26,474 nt of DNA from Teretinema sp964641135 (GTDB lineage: Bacteria; Spirochaetota; Spirochaetia; Treponematales; Treponemataceae): contig CAZXJV010000036.1 in the NCBI GenBank assembly GCA_964641135.1, positions 1 to 26,474 of the forward strand, written 5' to 3'. Position numbers and translations under genes: made by a program. Shown piece by piece: positions 7,018-14,955 of this stretch (positions are counted from its first letter, which is position 1; each line of letters opens with the position of its first letter). The notes under the pieces are model-generated. The model had not been told where the DNA came from. It did not search any database and saw nothing but the letters and a program-made list of their open reading frames with translations.

Positions 7018-7869
7018 ATGAAAGAAATAATCAAATACCAGCTCATGGACCGCTGGCAGAAATTCCGCATCGCAGGCGGGGTAATGGCAGCCCTTAACCT
7101 GATAGCCTTTGTGCTTCTTTTGGCCTCGGGCATCTCCGGCTCAAGCACGGGAAGCGCAGGCGGCTTTTGGCTTGTCCTGGGAACCCTTGCCGCTATTTTT
7201 GTTCCGATGGCGCACTTTTTTACCGCCGGCAGCGGCCACATGCACGAGATACTGTACAGAAATATAAACTATCTGGTCTTGTCCGTTCCCCGCTCCGGCG
7301 CACAAATACTGGGCGGCCGCATGATAGCCGGCCTGATAGAATTTACTGCCTATGCAATCCTGGGCATTGTACTGCTGACCATGAATTACAGCCTGGTTGC
7401 AGTTGCAAGCCTTCGTGCAGTACAGGATATGTCCCTGCTTGAAGCCCTTGGTTTTTTGCTTAAAAACCTTGATCCCCGCCTGTTAAAGGATTTCGGCGTT
7501 ACAACCGTTTTGGGGCTCGCCTACTTTTTTCTGATCGGCTCTGTATTCAGCTTCGCCACCATCGCCAGTTCAACCCTGGTAAAAAACCGCAGGGTTGCCG
7601 GTATCCTTACCTTTATTGGAGCGATCTTCCTGTTTGTCCAGATAGGCCGCCTTGGCGACTGGCTCAACAATGAAGTCCCGGCCTTTCGCCCTTTGGTAGT
7701 ACACCTGTGGGATCTTGAAAAAACCGGCCTTGGTGCAAATGTACAAATGATGGGAACAATGCCCGCCGGAGTTCCGGTCCACCTGGTTACCCTGACCCTG
7801 CTTCTGGCCGTTGCTGCAGGACTGTTCTTTCTTACATCACGGCTGATTGACCGGAAGGTGGAGGTATAA
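7018..7869 (+). CDS. ABC transporter permease, ABC-2-like membrane protein
   Basis: A 283-aa integral membrane protein with about six hydrophobic segments: near residues 20-40, 50-70, 100-125, 160-185, 195-210 and 255-275. It has no signal peptide and no soluble domain of note. GGAGG lies 6 bp before the ATG, downstream of the ATPase gene in the same operon, so it is taken as the membrane partner of that ATPase. One permease gene suggests a homodimer. The substrate is unknown. The call rests mainly on hydrophobicity and operon position rather than a sequence motif. Confidence 0.75.
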   Translation: MKEIIKYQLMDRWQKFRIAGGVMAALNLIAFVLLLASGISGSSTGSAGGFWLVLGTLAAIFVPMAHFFTAGSGHMHEILYRNINYLVLSVPRSGAQILGGRMIAGLIEFTAYAILGIVLLTMNYSLVAVASLRAVQDMSLLEALGFLLKNLDPRLLKDFGVTTVLGLAYFFLIGSVFSFATIASSTLVKNRRVAGILTFIGAIFLFVQIGRLGDWLNNEVPAFRPLVVHLWDLEKTGLGANVQMMGTMPAGVPVHLVTLTLLLAVAAGLFFLTSRLIDRKVEV

Positions 7870-7907
7870 CAGCACTGCAAAGTGCATACTGCACCACAGT
7901 CATGGTC

Positions 7908-7948
7908 GGCGACAGTATCAAAGACACCTTTTTTTTGATACTATCGCC
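7908..7948 (+). promoter_or_regulatory. Long inverted repeat between the ABC operon and the ttcA-like gene
   Basis: GGCGACAGTATCAAA (7908-7922) pairs with TTTGATACTATCGCC (7934-7948), a 15-bp stem with one mismatch and a T-rich loop. It lies 38 bp after the permease stop and 58 bp before the ttcA start. A small hairpin GCACT-GCAA-AGTGC (7872-7885) precedes it. There is no U-run directly after the stem, so it could be an mRNA 3' end, an attenuator or a protein site. Confidence 0.5.
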
Positions 7949-8006
7949 CCATGATTTTTCTGCATTCTTCTTCGTTTTGCGCTCTTTACCCTGCGGGGAC
8001 AGCCCT

Positions 8007-8765
8007 ATGAGCGGCCGGGGTATACGGGGCGGCACCGAGACCACCATTTCAAAGCTGGTTACAAAGGCTATACGCGACCGCGGCCTGATTCAAAACGGCG
8101 ACCGCATCCTCATCGCCTGTTCCGGCGGCAAGGATTCTACAGTAATGGCCTGGGCGCTTGCAGCAGTACGGCGTGCAACCGGTCTTGACTACCACCTTGA
8201 GGCAATCCACATCTCCACCGATTTTTGCGCCTGCTGCAAAAAAAGCGCCCTTTCATCAATGCTGGAAGGCTGGGGCATTCCCTTTACCGACCTCTACGTT
8301 CCGGTAATCGGACGCCTGAAAGAAGGCCGTTCCATGAACTGTTATTGGTGCTCCACCCAAAGACGGACCGAGCTTTTAAAATATGCCTGTGAAAACGGCT
8401 TCAACAAGATAGCCCTTGGACACCACCTGGACGATATAATAGAAACCTTCTTCATGAATCTTCTCAGGAAGGGCGAATTTTCCACCATGCCCATGCTGCT
8501 TGAATATCAAAAGTATCCGGTTTCAATAATCCGCCCGCTCGGCCTTTTGGAAGAACGCCAGATTATCGAATTTGCAGGACTGAAAAGGATTCTTAAAGCA
8601 GCCTGTACCTGCCCCTACGGGAAAAACTCCGACCGGAAAACAATCCGCTCCAAAATCACCGCGCTGACCGACAACTCGGGGGCAGTAAAACGGCGCATCT
8701 TTGCCGCCCTTTCCTCAGGGCCGGATGATCTGTTGGCAGACCTGGCTCGCAAGCCTGCAGACTGA
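8007..8765 (+). CDS. ttcA: TtcA-family tRNA 2-thiocytidine synthase-like ATPase
   Basis: A 252-aa PP-loop ATPase expected to thiolate a tRNA base. The pyrophosphatase loop is SGGKDS (39-44). Cysteines at C112 and C115 (NCYWC) and at C200/C202 (ACTCPYG) match the TtcA pattern of a CxxC plus a later cysteine that binds an iron-sulfur cluster. C74, C76 and C77 form an extra cysteine-rich patch. GHHLDDIIETFFMNL is another family block. I chose the start at 8007, where GGGGA lies about 9 bp upstream; an earlier in-frame ATG at 7902 would place a long inverted repeat and a poly-F stretch inside the protein. Whether the target is cytidine 32 or another base is not certain, so the symbol is provisional. 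Confidence 0.8.
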   Translation: MSGRGIRGGTETTISKLVTKAIRDRGLIQNGDRILIACSGGKDSTVMAWALAAVRRATGLDYHLEAIHISTDFCACCKKSALSSMLEGWGIPFTDLYVPVIGRLKEGRSMNCYWCSTQRRTELLKYACENGFNKIALGHHLDDIIETFFMNLLRKGEFSTMPMLLEYQKYPVSIIRPLGLLEERQIIEFAGLKRILKAACTCPYGKNSDRKTIRSKITALTDNSGAVKRRIFAALSSGPDDLLADLARKPAD

Positions 8766-8771
8766 CAGGGC

Positions 8772-9614
8772 TCACTGCTTGCGCGCAAGGATAATCATTA
8801 CATCACCCATACCGGTACGCTTTGCAAGCCGGTCTGCAAAAGGTTTCAATACAGCAGCACCAGCACCGCTGGCAAGACCGCCCCAGGTTTTGTGACGTAC
8901 CGGCTCAAGGCCGGAATTCCGCATCAGGCGTCCGAGCCCTGAAAGCGAAAACAGGTGCACATGATCGGCAATGGCGCTGCGCCAGGCAGGACCGAACAGG
9001 CGGGCCTGAAAGCTCGCGGTATTCGGTGTAGCGCAGATACACCAGCCTCCCGGTTTCAGGATACGCTGCGTTTCGCGTAAAAATGCTGCCGGATCGGGCA
9101 CGTGCTCTATAACGTGACTGGAATGTACTACATCGAAAGAAGCGTCCGGAAAGGACGCAGACTCGAGGGTGCCGATATGAATAACCGCCCCGCGGTGCTC
9201 CCTGCCCCACAGGGCAGATGAGGCGCACAACTCAAGCCCTTCGGCCTGCCATCCTCTTGCTCCAAGCGCTTCAACCAATGCCCCGGTGGCACAGCCCACA
9301 TCCAGAAACCGCCGGTCTTGACCCAGGCTCGCTTCAATGCGGTCAAAGCCGATATCCTGCAAGCCAAGCTGCATCAGACGCAAAAACGGGCCTGCGTTTT
9401 CAACCTCATACCGGGTATAATCACCGTCATAGCGCCTGCCCAGGGCATCGGGTGCAGGTCGCGGGTTTTGAAAAATGTGGCCACAGCCCGTACACCGGTC
9501 AAACACACAGACGTCAAGAACCCAGAATGCCCGCGATTCCGGTTGTCCGCACACCGGACACAGTACGGTTTCCAGGCGCTCCCCGGGAGAGGGAACCGAC
9601 GAATAGGTTTTCAC
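8772..9614 (-). CDS. Zinc-ribbon class I SAM-dependent methyltransferase
   Basis: A 280-aa soluble protein. C19-C22 and C41-C44 form an N-terminal zinc ribbon, followed by PRP. The SAM motif I is FLDVGCATG (103-111), followed by the HSSHVIEHVPDP motif and LKPGGWCICATPN, typical of Methyltransf_23 proteins acting on small molecules or glycans. The substrate is unknown. Its ATG overlaps the stop of the upstream sensor kinase gene by 4 bp, so the two are coexpressed. It is convergent with the ttcA-like gene, only 6 bp apart, and no terminator is visible between them. Confidence 0.85.
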   Translation of the reverse strand: MKTYSSVPSPGERLETVLCPVCGQPESRAFWVLDVCVFDRCTGCGHIFQNPRPAPDALGRRYDGDYTRYEVENAGPFLRLMQLGLQDIGFDRIEASLGQDRRFLDVGCATGALVEALGARGWQAEGLELCASSALWGREHRGAVIHIGTLESASFPDASFDVVHSSHVIEHVPDPAAFLRETQRILKPGGWCICATPNTASFQARLFGPAWRSAIADHVHLFSLSGLGRLMRNSGLEPVRHKTWGGLASGAGAAVLKPFADRLAKRTGMGDVMIILARKQ

Positions 9615-10831
9615 CCCTTCACCGCCTGCAGCCGTACCCGCGCCAGGGTTCCCTGGCGGTTTTCCATCACAAAACTACCGCGATATTGCTGGCACAGCAT
9701 CTTGACGATGGTAAGACCAAAACCGGTAGCACAGGCCAGATCAAACCCGTCCGGCAAGCCCTGGCCGTTGTCCTGAATTTCTATACAAATCTCGCCAGAT
9801 TGTGTGAGCTCGGCAAAAACCGTAACTATGCCATCGGCACCAACAGGAAATGCATATTTCATGATATTGGTAAACAGCTCATTAAGGATGATCCCGATAG
9901 AAAACAGCTGGGCAGGATGAACGGTAAAATCCGCTATCCGGCACACAACCGACACATGTTCATTATGAGGAAACACTGCCCGTATGGATTCGATCAACCC
10001 TTCCAGATACCCCTTGACCGACCCTCCGGTATAACAGCCGGCATTTAAAAGTTTGTCGTACAATACCGTCATGGGCTTGATTCGCCCGATTGCATCCTGC
10101 AGCATGGAAAGCGCCTGATCATTATCGGTTTGTGCAAGCTGCATAACCAGCAATTGCTCGATCGAACACATGTTGTTCTTGATGCGATGATGCACTTCCT
10201 TTAAAAGCAGGTCTTTTTCTGCCAGCTGCCGGCGCACCTCGGCATGCGCACGGTTGCGGGAACGCAACAGGCGGGAAAGAAGAAAGAACAAAAGAGCCAG
10301 CACAAGAACGGCCAAAGTCAAAACAAGAATGGTAACACGTTTTAGCCGTTCGGCCTGTCGCGCAGAGGCAATCTCATCGGTAACATCCCGTATTCGTGAA
10401 ACCAGCACAGAACGCCCGGCACGAAGCATGGGATAGGAATTAACCTGAACCTCGCGGAGAGAGCCATCCGCACGGCGGTGCTGGAATGAAAAAAAACTGC
10501 GGTTTTCGGTACGGGCCAGGTTCATCTCATGCTGAATCTCTTCATTGGAAAGAGTGTTCAGCTGATGAATATTCATTCCCGCCAGGGACGGATACCCGTA
10601 AAATTCTGCGGCACCCCGGCTGTAATCCAGTATAACCCCTGTATCCGGGTCAATCACCAGCATGACTGTTAAATAGGAACTCAGCAGTTCCGGGGTTATG
10701 TATACAAGGCCCTCATCAGGCATCAGGGATGCTGCGGGTTCCGTAACCGGTGTTTGCGCCGGCAGCACACCGGCCTGCACGGCCAGAATGGAGAACAATA
10801 ACAGTATTGATATTTTTTGCACGCGCAGCAT
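9611..10831 (-). CDS. Membrane-bound PAS sensor histidine kinase, HisKA_2 type
   Basis: A 406-aa kinase. Residues 1-25 (MLRVQKISILLLFSILAVQAG) form a signal peptide or membrane anchor. A PAS domain follows (VIDPDTGVILDYSRGAAEFYGYP through VSRIRDVTDE), and a membrane helix lies at about residues 162-185. The phosphoacceptor is in EVHHRIKNN (H214/H215), typical of HisKA_2/HWE kinases. The HATPase domain has an N-box ILNELFTNIMKYA and an NGQGLPDGFDL-type G-box. The PAS domain precedes the second helix, so it may sit outside the cytoplasm, which is unusual. I chose the start at 10831 because longer in-frame starts fall inside the thioredoxin terminator. No response regulator gene is adjacent; HisKA_2 kinases often signal to dispersed single-domain regulators. 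Confidence 0.85.
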   Translation of the reverse strand: MLRVQKISILLLFSILAVQAGVLPAQTPVTEPAASLMPDEGLVYITPELLSSYLTVMLVIDPDTGVILDYSRGAAEFYGYPSLAGMNIHQLNTLSNEEIQHEMNLARTENRSFFSFQHRRADGSLREVQVNSYPMLRAGRSVLVSRIRDVTDEIASARQAERLKRVTILVLTLAVLVLALLFFLLSRLLRSRNRAHAEVRRQLAEKDLLLKEVHHRIKNNMCSIEQLLVMQLAQTDNDQALSMLQDAIGRIKPMTVLYDKLLNAGCYTGGSVKGYLEGLIESIRAVFPHNEHVSVVCRIADFTVHPAQLFSIGIILNELFTNIMKYAFPVGADGIVTVFAELTQSGEICIEIQDNGQGLPDGFDLACATGFGLTIVKMLCQQYRGSFVMENRQGTLARVRLQAVKG

Positions 10832-10873
10832 ACAGATATTCTGCAATGCTTTATGGCTATTGTCAAACCCGGA

Positions 10874-10902
10874 TAAAAAAAGCGCCCCTGTATGGGGGCG
10901 CC
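10874..10902 (-). terminator. Rho-independent terminator of thioredoxin
   Basis: On the - strand a GCGCCCC/GGGGCGC stem (arms 10895-10901 and 10882-10888) with a short loop is followed by a run of seven T. It lies about 85 bp after the thioredoxin stop and 43 bp before the kinase start, so the kinase probably has its own promoter. Confidence 0.9.
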
Positions 10903-10984
10903 ACTTTCTGTCCGGAAAAAAGGTCTGCAGGGCCATACCGCATCACGTCCCGCAGGACCAGGCCCGTTGCCAGACCGCAGTGCG

Positions 10985-11302
10985 TTATGCGTGCGACTTG
11001 ATAAAAGAAACGATTTTTTCCTTGCTCATAAAGCCTACTGTGCGGTCCACAGGTTTGCCGTTTTTGAACAGCACCATGGTAGGAATGCTGGACACACCAA
11101 ACTGCACCGCAAGATCCTGTTCGTCGTCTACATTTACCTTGGCAACAACAGCGCTGTCGCCAACCTCTTTTTCTACCTCTTCCAGAACGGGGCCGAGCAT
11201 CTTGCACGGGCCGCACCAGGGAGCCCAGAAATCCACCAGAACCGGTTTATCCTGATTGATCACCTTTTCAAAACTGCCTTTGTTGGTATGTAAAACTGCC
11301 AT
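10985..11302 (-). CDS. trxA: Thioredoxin
   Basis: A 105-aa cytoplasmic disulfide reductase of standard length. The redox site WCGPC is at residues 29-33 in DFWAPWCGPCKML, and the conserved cis-proline is in SSIPTM. These are all the elements of a functional thioredoxin. The ATG at 11302 is preceded by AAGGAGG with ideal spacing; an upstream in-frame ATG (11392) is rejected because it would place the ribosome-binding site and promoter inside the gene. It stands alone as a transcription unit, with its own promoter and terminator. Confidence 0.97.
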   Translation of the reverse strand: MAVLHTNKGSFEKVINQDKPVLVDFWAPWCGPCKMLGPVLEEVEKEVGDSAVVAKVNVDDEQDLAVQFGVSSIPTMVLFKNGKPVDRTVGFMSKEKIVSFIKSHA

Positions 11303-11334
11303 GTTGCGCCTCCTTTTGGCCTTCAGTTGTTTTC

Positions 11335-11347
11335 TATTACTAGTATA
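11335..11347 (-). promoter_or_regulatory. Thioredoxin promoter region with shared ACTAGT motif
   Basis: A likely -10 TATACT on the - strand (11342-11347) lies about 40 bp upstream of the thioredoxin start; the -35 is weak. The 13-mer TATTACTAGTATA (11335-11347) is identical to the sequence at the GntR operon promoter (5879-5891). A second dyad, GTAAC-AAA-GTTAC (11370-11382), lies just upstream and could bind a regulator. Confidence 0.45.
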
Positions 11348-11458
11348 CAGAAGAATTCGCCGAAAGATAGTAACAAAGTTACAAAAAAACACTGATCGCG
11401 GGCATGACAGGGCGCAAGGGGCACTGTGCAGGGACGCAATTCAGGGTACGGGGTCGAA

Positions 11459-12214
11459 TTACCTCGCCGCCAGCTCGTACAGGAACAGGGAGGCTGCCTG
11501 GGCCACATTCAGGCTTTCAATATCGCCCGAGCCCGGAATGCGCACCAGATGATCGCAGGCGTCCTTTACCGCAGCAGAAAGACCGGTCTCCTCGTTCCCC
11601 AGAATAACCACCACAGCGGTTCCGGACGGGGCCAGAGAGGGCAAGTCGCGCAGGCGGTTGCGGGCACGATGGTCGGCACCGATGCGGGTAATGCGGCCGG
11701 CACACTGGCCGGAAAGCCAGGACATTGACGAGACGCGCCAGATATTCACGTATTCCATACCGCCCTGGGCTACCCGCCAGGTGCTGGTGGTAACATCGGC
11801 CTGTTCGTCCTCATCGCTGATGATCAGATTACAGATGCCGAAAAAGGCAGCGCTGCGTACAATGGCGCCCAGGTTATTGGCATTACCCACCCGGTCAAGG
11901 GCAACAATCTGCTCGCCGGTAAGAGCCCATGTCTCAAGCTGTTCCTGCTCAAGGCGCGGAATCTGCGGAAAATCAATCATGGCGACAACGCCCTGGTGGT
12001 GCACTGACTGGCACAGCTTTTCCAGCTCGTCATCAGTTTCCACAAGGCGGTAGACCCGGCGGGAGGCTGCCAGGGAGCGGCAGATATCGCCAAAAAACCG
12101 CGCACGGTCCTTATTAAAAAACAGGCGCTGTATACGCTCCGGGTGGCAGGCCGCAAGGGCCCTGACCGCCTCGAAGCCGCAGACGGCCAGTTCACGATGT
12201 TGTTTGTTCTTCAT
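11459..12214 (-). CDS. SpoU/TrmH-family RNA 2'-O-methyltransferase
   Basis: A 251-aa SPOUT-fold methyltransferase that would add a 2'-O-methyl group to rRNA or tRNA. The C-terminal domain shows all three family motifs: ALDRVGNANNLGAIVRSAAFFG (motif 1, with the catalytic Asn and Arg), ILGNEETGLS (motif 2), and IPGSGDIESLNVAQAASLFLYE (motif 3), which form the knotted SAM site. The N-terminal domain of about 95 residues resembles the substrate-binding domain of RlmB-like proteins. I chose the start at 12214, with AAGGA 8 bp upstream; the longer 12271 start lies in the promoter region. The RNA target is not determined. The gene is divergent from the TetR-type regulator. Confidence 0.9.
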   Translation of the reverse strand: MKNKQHRELAVCGFEAVRALAACHPERIQRLFFNKDRARFFGDICRSLAASRRVYRLVETDDELEKLCQSVHHQGVVAMIDFPQIPRLEQEQLETWALTGEQIVALDRVGNANNLGAIVRSAAFFGICNLIISDEDEQADVTTSTWRVAQGGMEYVNIWRVSSMSWLSGQCAGRITRIGADHRARNRLRDLPSLAPSGTAVVVILGNEETGLSAAVKDACDHLVRIPGSGDIESLNVAQAASLFLYELAAR

Positions 12215-12261
12215 ATAAAAAGTCCTTATCACCGGCGGGAAAATAGTTGCCGGCGGGAGGT

Positions 12262-12267
12262 ATTGTA
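12262..12267 (-). promoter_or_regulatory. Probable -10 box for the TrmH-family gene
   Basis: TACAAT on the - strand lies about 48 bp upstream of the start codon; the -35 is not clear. The TetR operator lies more than 40 bp further upstream, so repression there need not affect this gene. Confidence 0.35.
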
Positions 12268-12277
12268 CCATATCCGC

Positions 12278-12332
12278 TTGACGAAAAACAGCGATCTCGC
12301 TATCTTTTATGTTACCGAACGTTCGGTAACAT
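12278..12332 (+). promoter_or_regulatory. Promoter and perfect palindromic operator of the efflux operon
   Basis: The -35 TTGACG (12278-12283) and -10 TATCTT (12301-12306) are exactly 17 bp apart. Directly downstream lies a perfect 24-bp palindrome (12309-12332; half-site ATGTTACCGAAC, centre AACGTT). It would cover the transcription start and block the polymerase when bound, the usual mode for TetR-family autorepressors. Confidence 0.85.
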
Positions 12333-12361
12333 GTTTGTACTCTACAGGTGTTACATACGGC

Positions 12362-13543
12362 ATGACAGAAGACAAGAACCGTAAAGACCAGATTCTCGAC
12401 GCAGCCTTCGCGCTGATACAGCTCAACGACCGCTGGAGCCTTTCCGAGGTTGCAGCGAGGGTGGGCGTATCAAAGACAGCCCTGTACCGGCACTACCGGA
12501 ACAAGGCCGAGCTTGAAGACGCCATGCAGGCGGATCTGGCCTGCGCTATAACCCGTATTGCAGAAGATTTGCTGCGCGACAATTCCCCCGGTCAGGCGCG
12601 GCGGGCACGGACAGCCTTCCGTGCTCTCATGAGCGAGAACCCCGGCTATCTGTCCCTCTTTCTTACCTGCCTCTTTGCAGGAAACGGGTATGAAATGGAG
12701 CTGCTGCAGCGGGTCGCCGCCGGCTCGCAGGCGGTGGCCGCCTGGCTCGCAAAAGAACAGGCCCGCCCCGATGCAGCCCGCGCTGTTGTGTCGCGCCACT
12801 TTCTTAAATCCGCAGCGACCGTACTGGCCGCGAGCTTTCCCCTGCCGGGAACAGAGAAGCTTCAGCTGGCCATACTTGATTTTTGCTCAAGCGGCTTCCC
12901 CGCTTTGGCTGAGCCTGAGGCGCAGCGGCTGGACGAACTTGACAGCCTGTGCCGGGTGGAGATTCCCGAACAGGAACAGAACAGCCGCCTTCTCAAGGCC
13001 ATTGCCGCAGCCATTCACGCTCACGGGGTGCGCGGTGCCACTATTGAGCGCATAGCTGAAGCAATGGGCACCGCAAAAAGCAGCCTTTATTTTTACTACA
13101 AAACAAAAGAAGAAATGCTGGCTGATCTACTGGAAACAGAAAACCGCACCGTTATGGGCTTTTGTCTTGACTGTGCCGGCCACGGCCGCACCCTGGCGGA
13201 ACAGCTGTACATCATCATGAGTCTGCAGGCCCGCTATCTTGAAAAGCGGCCCGAGCTGGTTTCAGTGTTTAACTGGATGCGTTATGAGGCCTTCCAGAAC
13301 ATGCCCGATCCGCATTCACGCGAAGACCTGATCCGGTTCATGAAACCCTGGCATCTGAAAGAATTGTTTCCTTCAGGGACAGATCAGCTGTTGCAGGGTG
13401 TTGCAGTATTGAAGTGGGCATCTCTTCTTGCTACAAGCACAATCATTCAGGGAAACCGGCCGCAGCCGGAACCGCATATATCCGTTCACAGCATCCGCGA
13501 CATGTTTTACAGCATGCTGCGCGGAGACAAGGAGCTACCATGA
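12362..13543 (+). CDS. Tandem TetR-family regulator with two DNA-binding domains
   Basis: A 393-aa protein about twice the usual TetR length. The first TetR_N helix-turn-helix spans residues 8-55 (ILDAAFALI, SLSEVAARVGVSKTALYRHYRNKAEL). A ligand-domain-like helical region follows to about 200. A second complete helix-turn-helix spans 207-258 (LLKAIAAAIHAHGV, TIERIAEAMGTAKSSLYFYYKTKEEM), followed by another helical domain. It heads the efflux operon, and the TolC-type gene overlaps its stop codon (ATGA). It is therefore probably the local repressor acting at the palindrome just upstream. The chosen start follows the promoter; longer frames run through promoter and operator. The inducing ligand is likely a pump substrate (inference). 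Confidence 0.88.
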   Translation: MTEDKNRKDQILDAAFALIQLNDRWSLSEVAARVGVSKTALYRHYRNKAELEDAMQADLACAITRIAEDLLRDNSPGQARRARTAFRALMSENPGYLSLFLTCLFAGNGYEMELLQRVAAGSQAVAAWLAKEQARPDAARAVVSRHFLKSAATVLAASFPLPGTEKLQLAILDFCSSGFPALAEPEAQRLDELDSLCRVEIPEQEQNSRLLKAIAAAIHAHGVRGATIERIAEAMGTAKSSLYFYYKTKEEMLADLLETENRTVMGFCLDCAGHGRTLAEQLYIIMSLQARYLEKRPELVSVFNWMRYEAFQNMPDPHSREDLIRFMKPWHLKELFPSGTDQLLQGVAVLKWASLLATSTIIQGNRPQPEPHISVHSIRDMFYSMLRGDKELP

Positions 13544-14889
13544 AACACACACTATCCGCGCTGGTTCTGCTGGCAGGCCTGGCAGCCGCGGCTTTCGCCC
13601 AAAGCGCCGCAGGGGCACCTGCAGTCGGCCCCCTGACCCTCACCGTAGAGCAGGCAGTAGAGCTGGCACTGCAGAACAACATTCAGCTGTCGTCTTCCAC
13701 GATAGACCTGCGCATAAAACAGCGCGCCTGGCAGACCTCCTGGAAGGTCTTTATCCCGAATGTGCAGGCCTCCGGAACCCTTGCGCGAACCAATATGAAC
13801 GAGATGATGATGGGTTCGACCCTGGTTCAGCTTGAAGAAAAAGAACGCTGGTCTGCCATGGGCAGTCTGGGAGCAAGCTTGAATTTAAGCCTTGCCCTTG
13901 TGGAAGGACTGCGCGCCACCCGGCAAAGCTACGAGGCAGGCCGCATCAGCTGGGATCAGGCCCGGTTTGAAACCGAACAGAATGTACGCATGGCCTTTTA
14001 CGGCATACTGCTGCAGGAAGGAAGTCTGGCGCTGAGCCGCGACATGCTGGCTGTTGGCGAAGAGCGCGTTAGGCAGGCCCGAACCAATTACCTGAACGGC
14101 CTGATTCCGGAACTCACCTTCCTGCGGGCGCAGCTTCAGGTGGAAAGCCAGAAGCCGGAGATACAGAAGGCGGAACAGGAACTTGCCCGGCAAAAAGAAC
14201 TGTTTGCCTTTTTACTCGGGCTGGAGCCCGGAACAGAGGTTGAACTGAGCGGATCCATCACCGCCCGGCAGCTGGATCTTGATGCAGCTGCCCTGGTAAA
14301 CGGCAGGCTCGCAAACCGCTTTGATATTGCGTCTCTTGCAAAAAACATTGAGCTGATGCGGACACAGGTGCGGGCAACAGCACTGCAGCTGTATACACCG
14401 GCTCTCGTTTTAAACCAGACCTGGTCACCGCGCCTTTCGGCAATTGACGATAACTGGCTGGAGAAAGACAACTGGAAGGATAGCTCGGGGGCCTTCAGTG
14501 TTACCCTTGCGTTTAACCTGACCGCACTGCTGCCCTTTTCTTCGCAGGGGCAGAGCCTTCGGGAGCTGAAAGACACAGTGCGCAAAATGGAGCTGACCAT
14601 GCAGCAGGCCGCCCGGATGGGAGAAACAGAAATCCGCACACTGGTGAACACCCTGGAACGCAACCGCGTTTCACTGGAGATTCTGCAGCGCAGCGTCGAG
14701 CTTGCCGAAAAAGCCTGGCGCCTTACCGAACAGGGATACCGGGCAGGAACGGTTGAATACCTTGACCTGAAAGACGCCGAAAACAGCCTGCATCAGGCAA
14801 AGCTCGGCCTTCTGGTGGAGCAGTTCAACTATACAACAACCCTGCTTAATCTGGAAAAGGCTGTGGGCGGCAAACTGACACAGCAATAA
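13540..14889 (+). CDS. TolC-like outer-membrane efflux factor
   Basis: A 449-aa outer-membrane channel subunit. Residues 1-20 (MKHTLSALVLLAGLAAAAFA) form a signal peptide ending in an Ala-x-Ala type site. The rest shows the repeated long helices of the OEP family: LTVEQAVELALQNNIQL near the start and the repeat counterpart LTEQGYRAGTVEYLDLKDAENSL near the end. It would form the duct for substances moved by the downstream RND pump. The ATG overlaps the regulator's stop with GGAG upstream, and a gap of 66 bp separates it from the adaptor gene. There is no lipobox cysteine, so it is not a lipoprotein of the OprM kind. Confidence 0.92.
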   Translation: MKHTLSALVLLAGLAAAAFAQSAAGAPAVGPLTLTVEQAVELALQNNIQLSSSTIDLRIKQRAWQTSWKVFIPNVQASGTLARTNMNEMMMGSTLVQLEEKERWSAMGSLGASLNLSLALVEGLRATRQSYEAGRISWDQARFETEQNVRMAFYGILLQEGSLALSRDMLAVGEERVRQARTNYLNGLIPELTFLRAQLQVESQKPEIQKAEQELARQKELFAFLLGLEPGTEVELSGSITARQLDLDAAALVNGRLANRFDIASLAKNIELMRTQVRATALQLYTPALVLNQTWSPRLSAIDDNWLEKDNWKDSSGAFSVTLAFNLTALLPFSSQGQSLRELKDTVRKMELTMQQAARMGETEIRTLVNTLERNRVSLEILQRSVELAEKAWRLTEQGYRAGTVEYLDLKDAENSLHQAKLGLLVEQFNYTTTLLNLEKAVGGKLTQQ

Positions 14890-14955
14890 CGCACACAGAA
14901 AAAGACAACCGGCGCACCGTATACCAGGGGTGCAGGCATATACAAGGAGTTTATA

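Noticed and set aside
6420..7241. 273-codon - strand frame opposite the ABC genes
   Set aside because: It is a shadow of the ATPase and permease coding strands, which have clear motifs.
7902..8006. Longer N-terminus for the ttcA-like protein
   Set aside because: It would translate the long inverted repeat into poly-Phe-rich sequence unlike the family.
10832..10936. Longer N-terminus for the sensor kinase
   Set aside because: It runs through the thioredoxin terminator; a signal-peptide-like start is at 10831.
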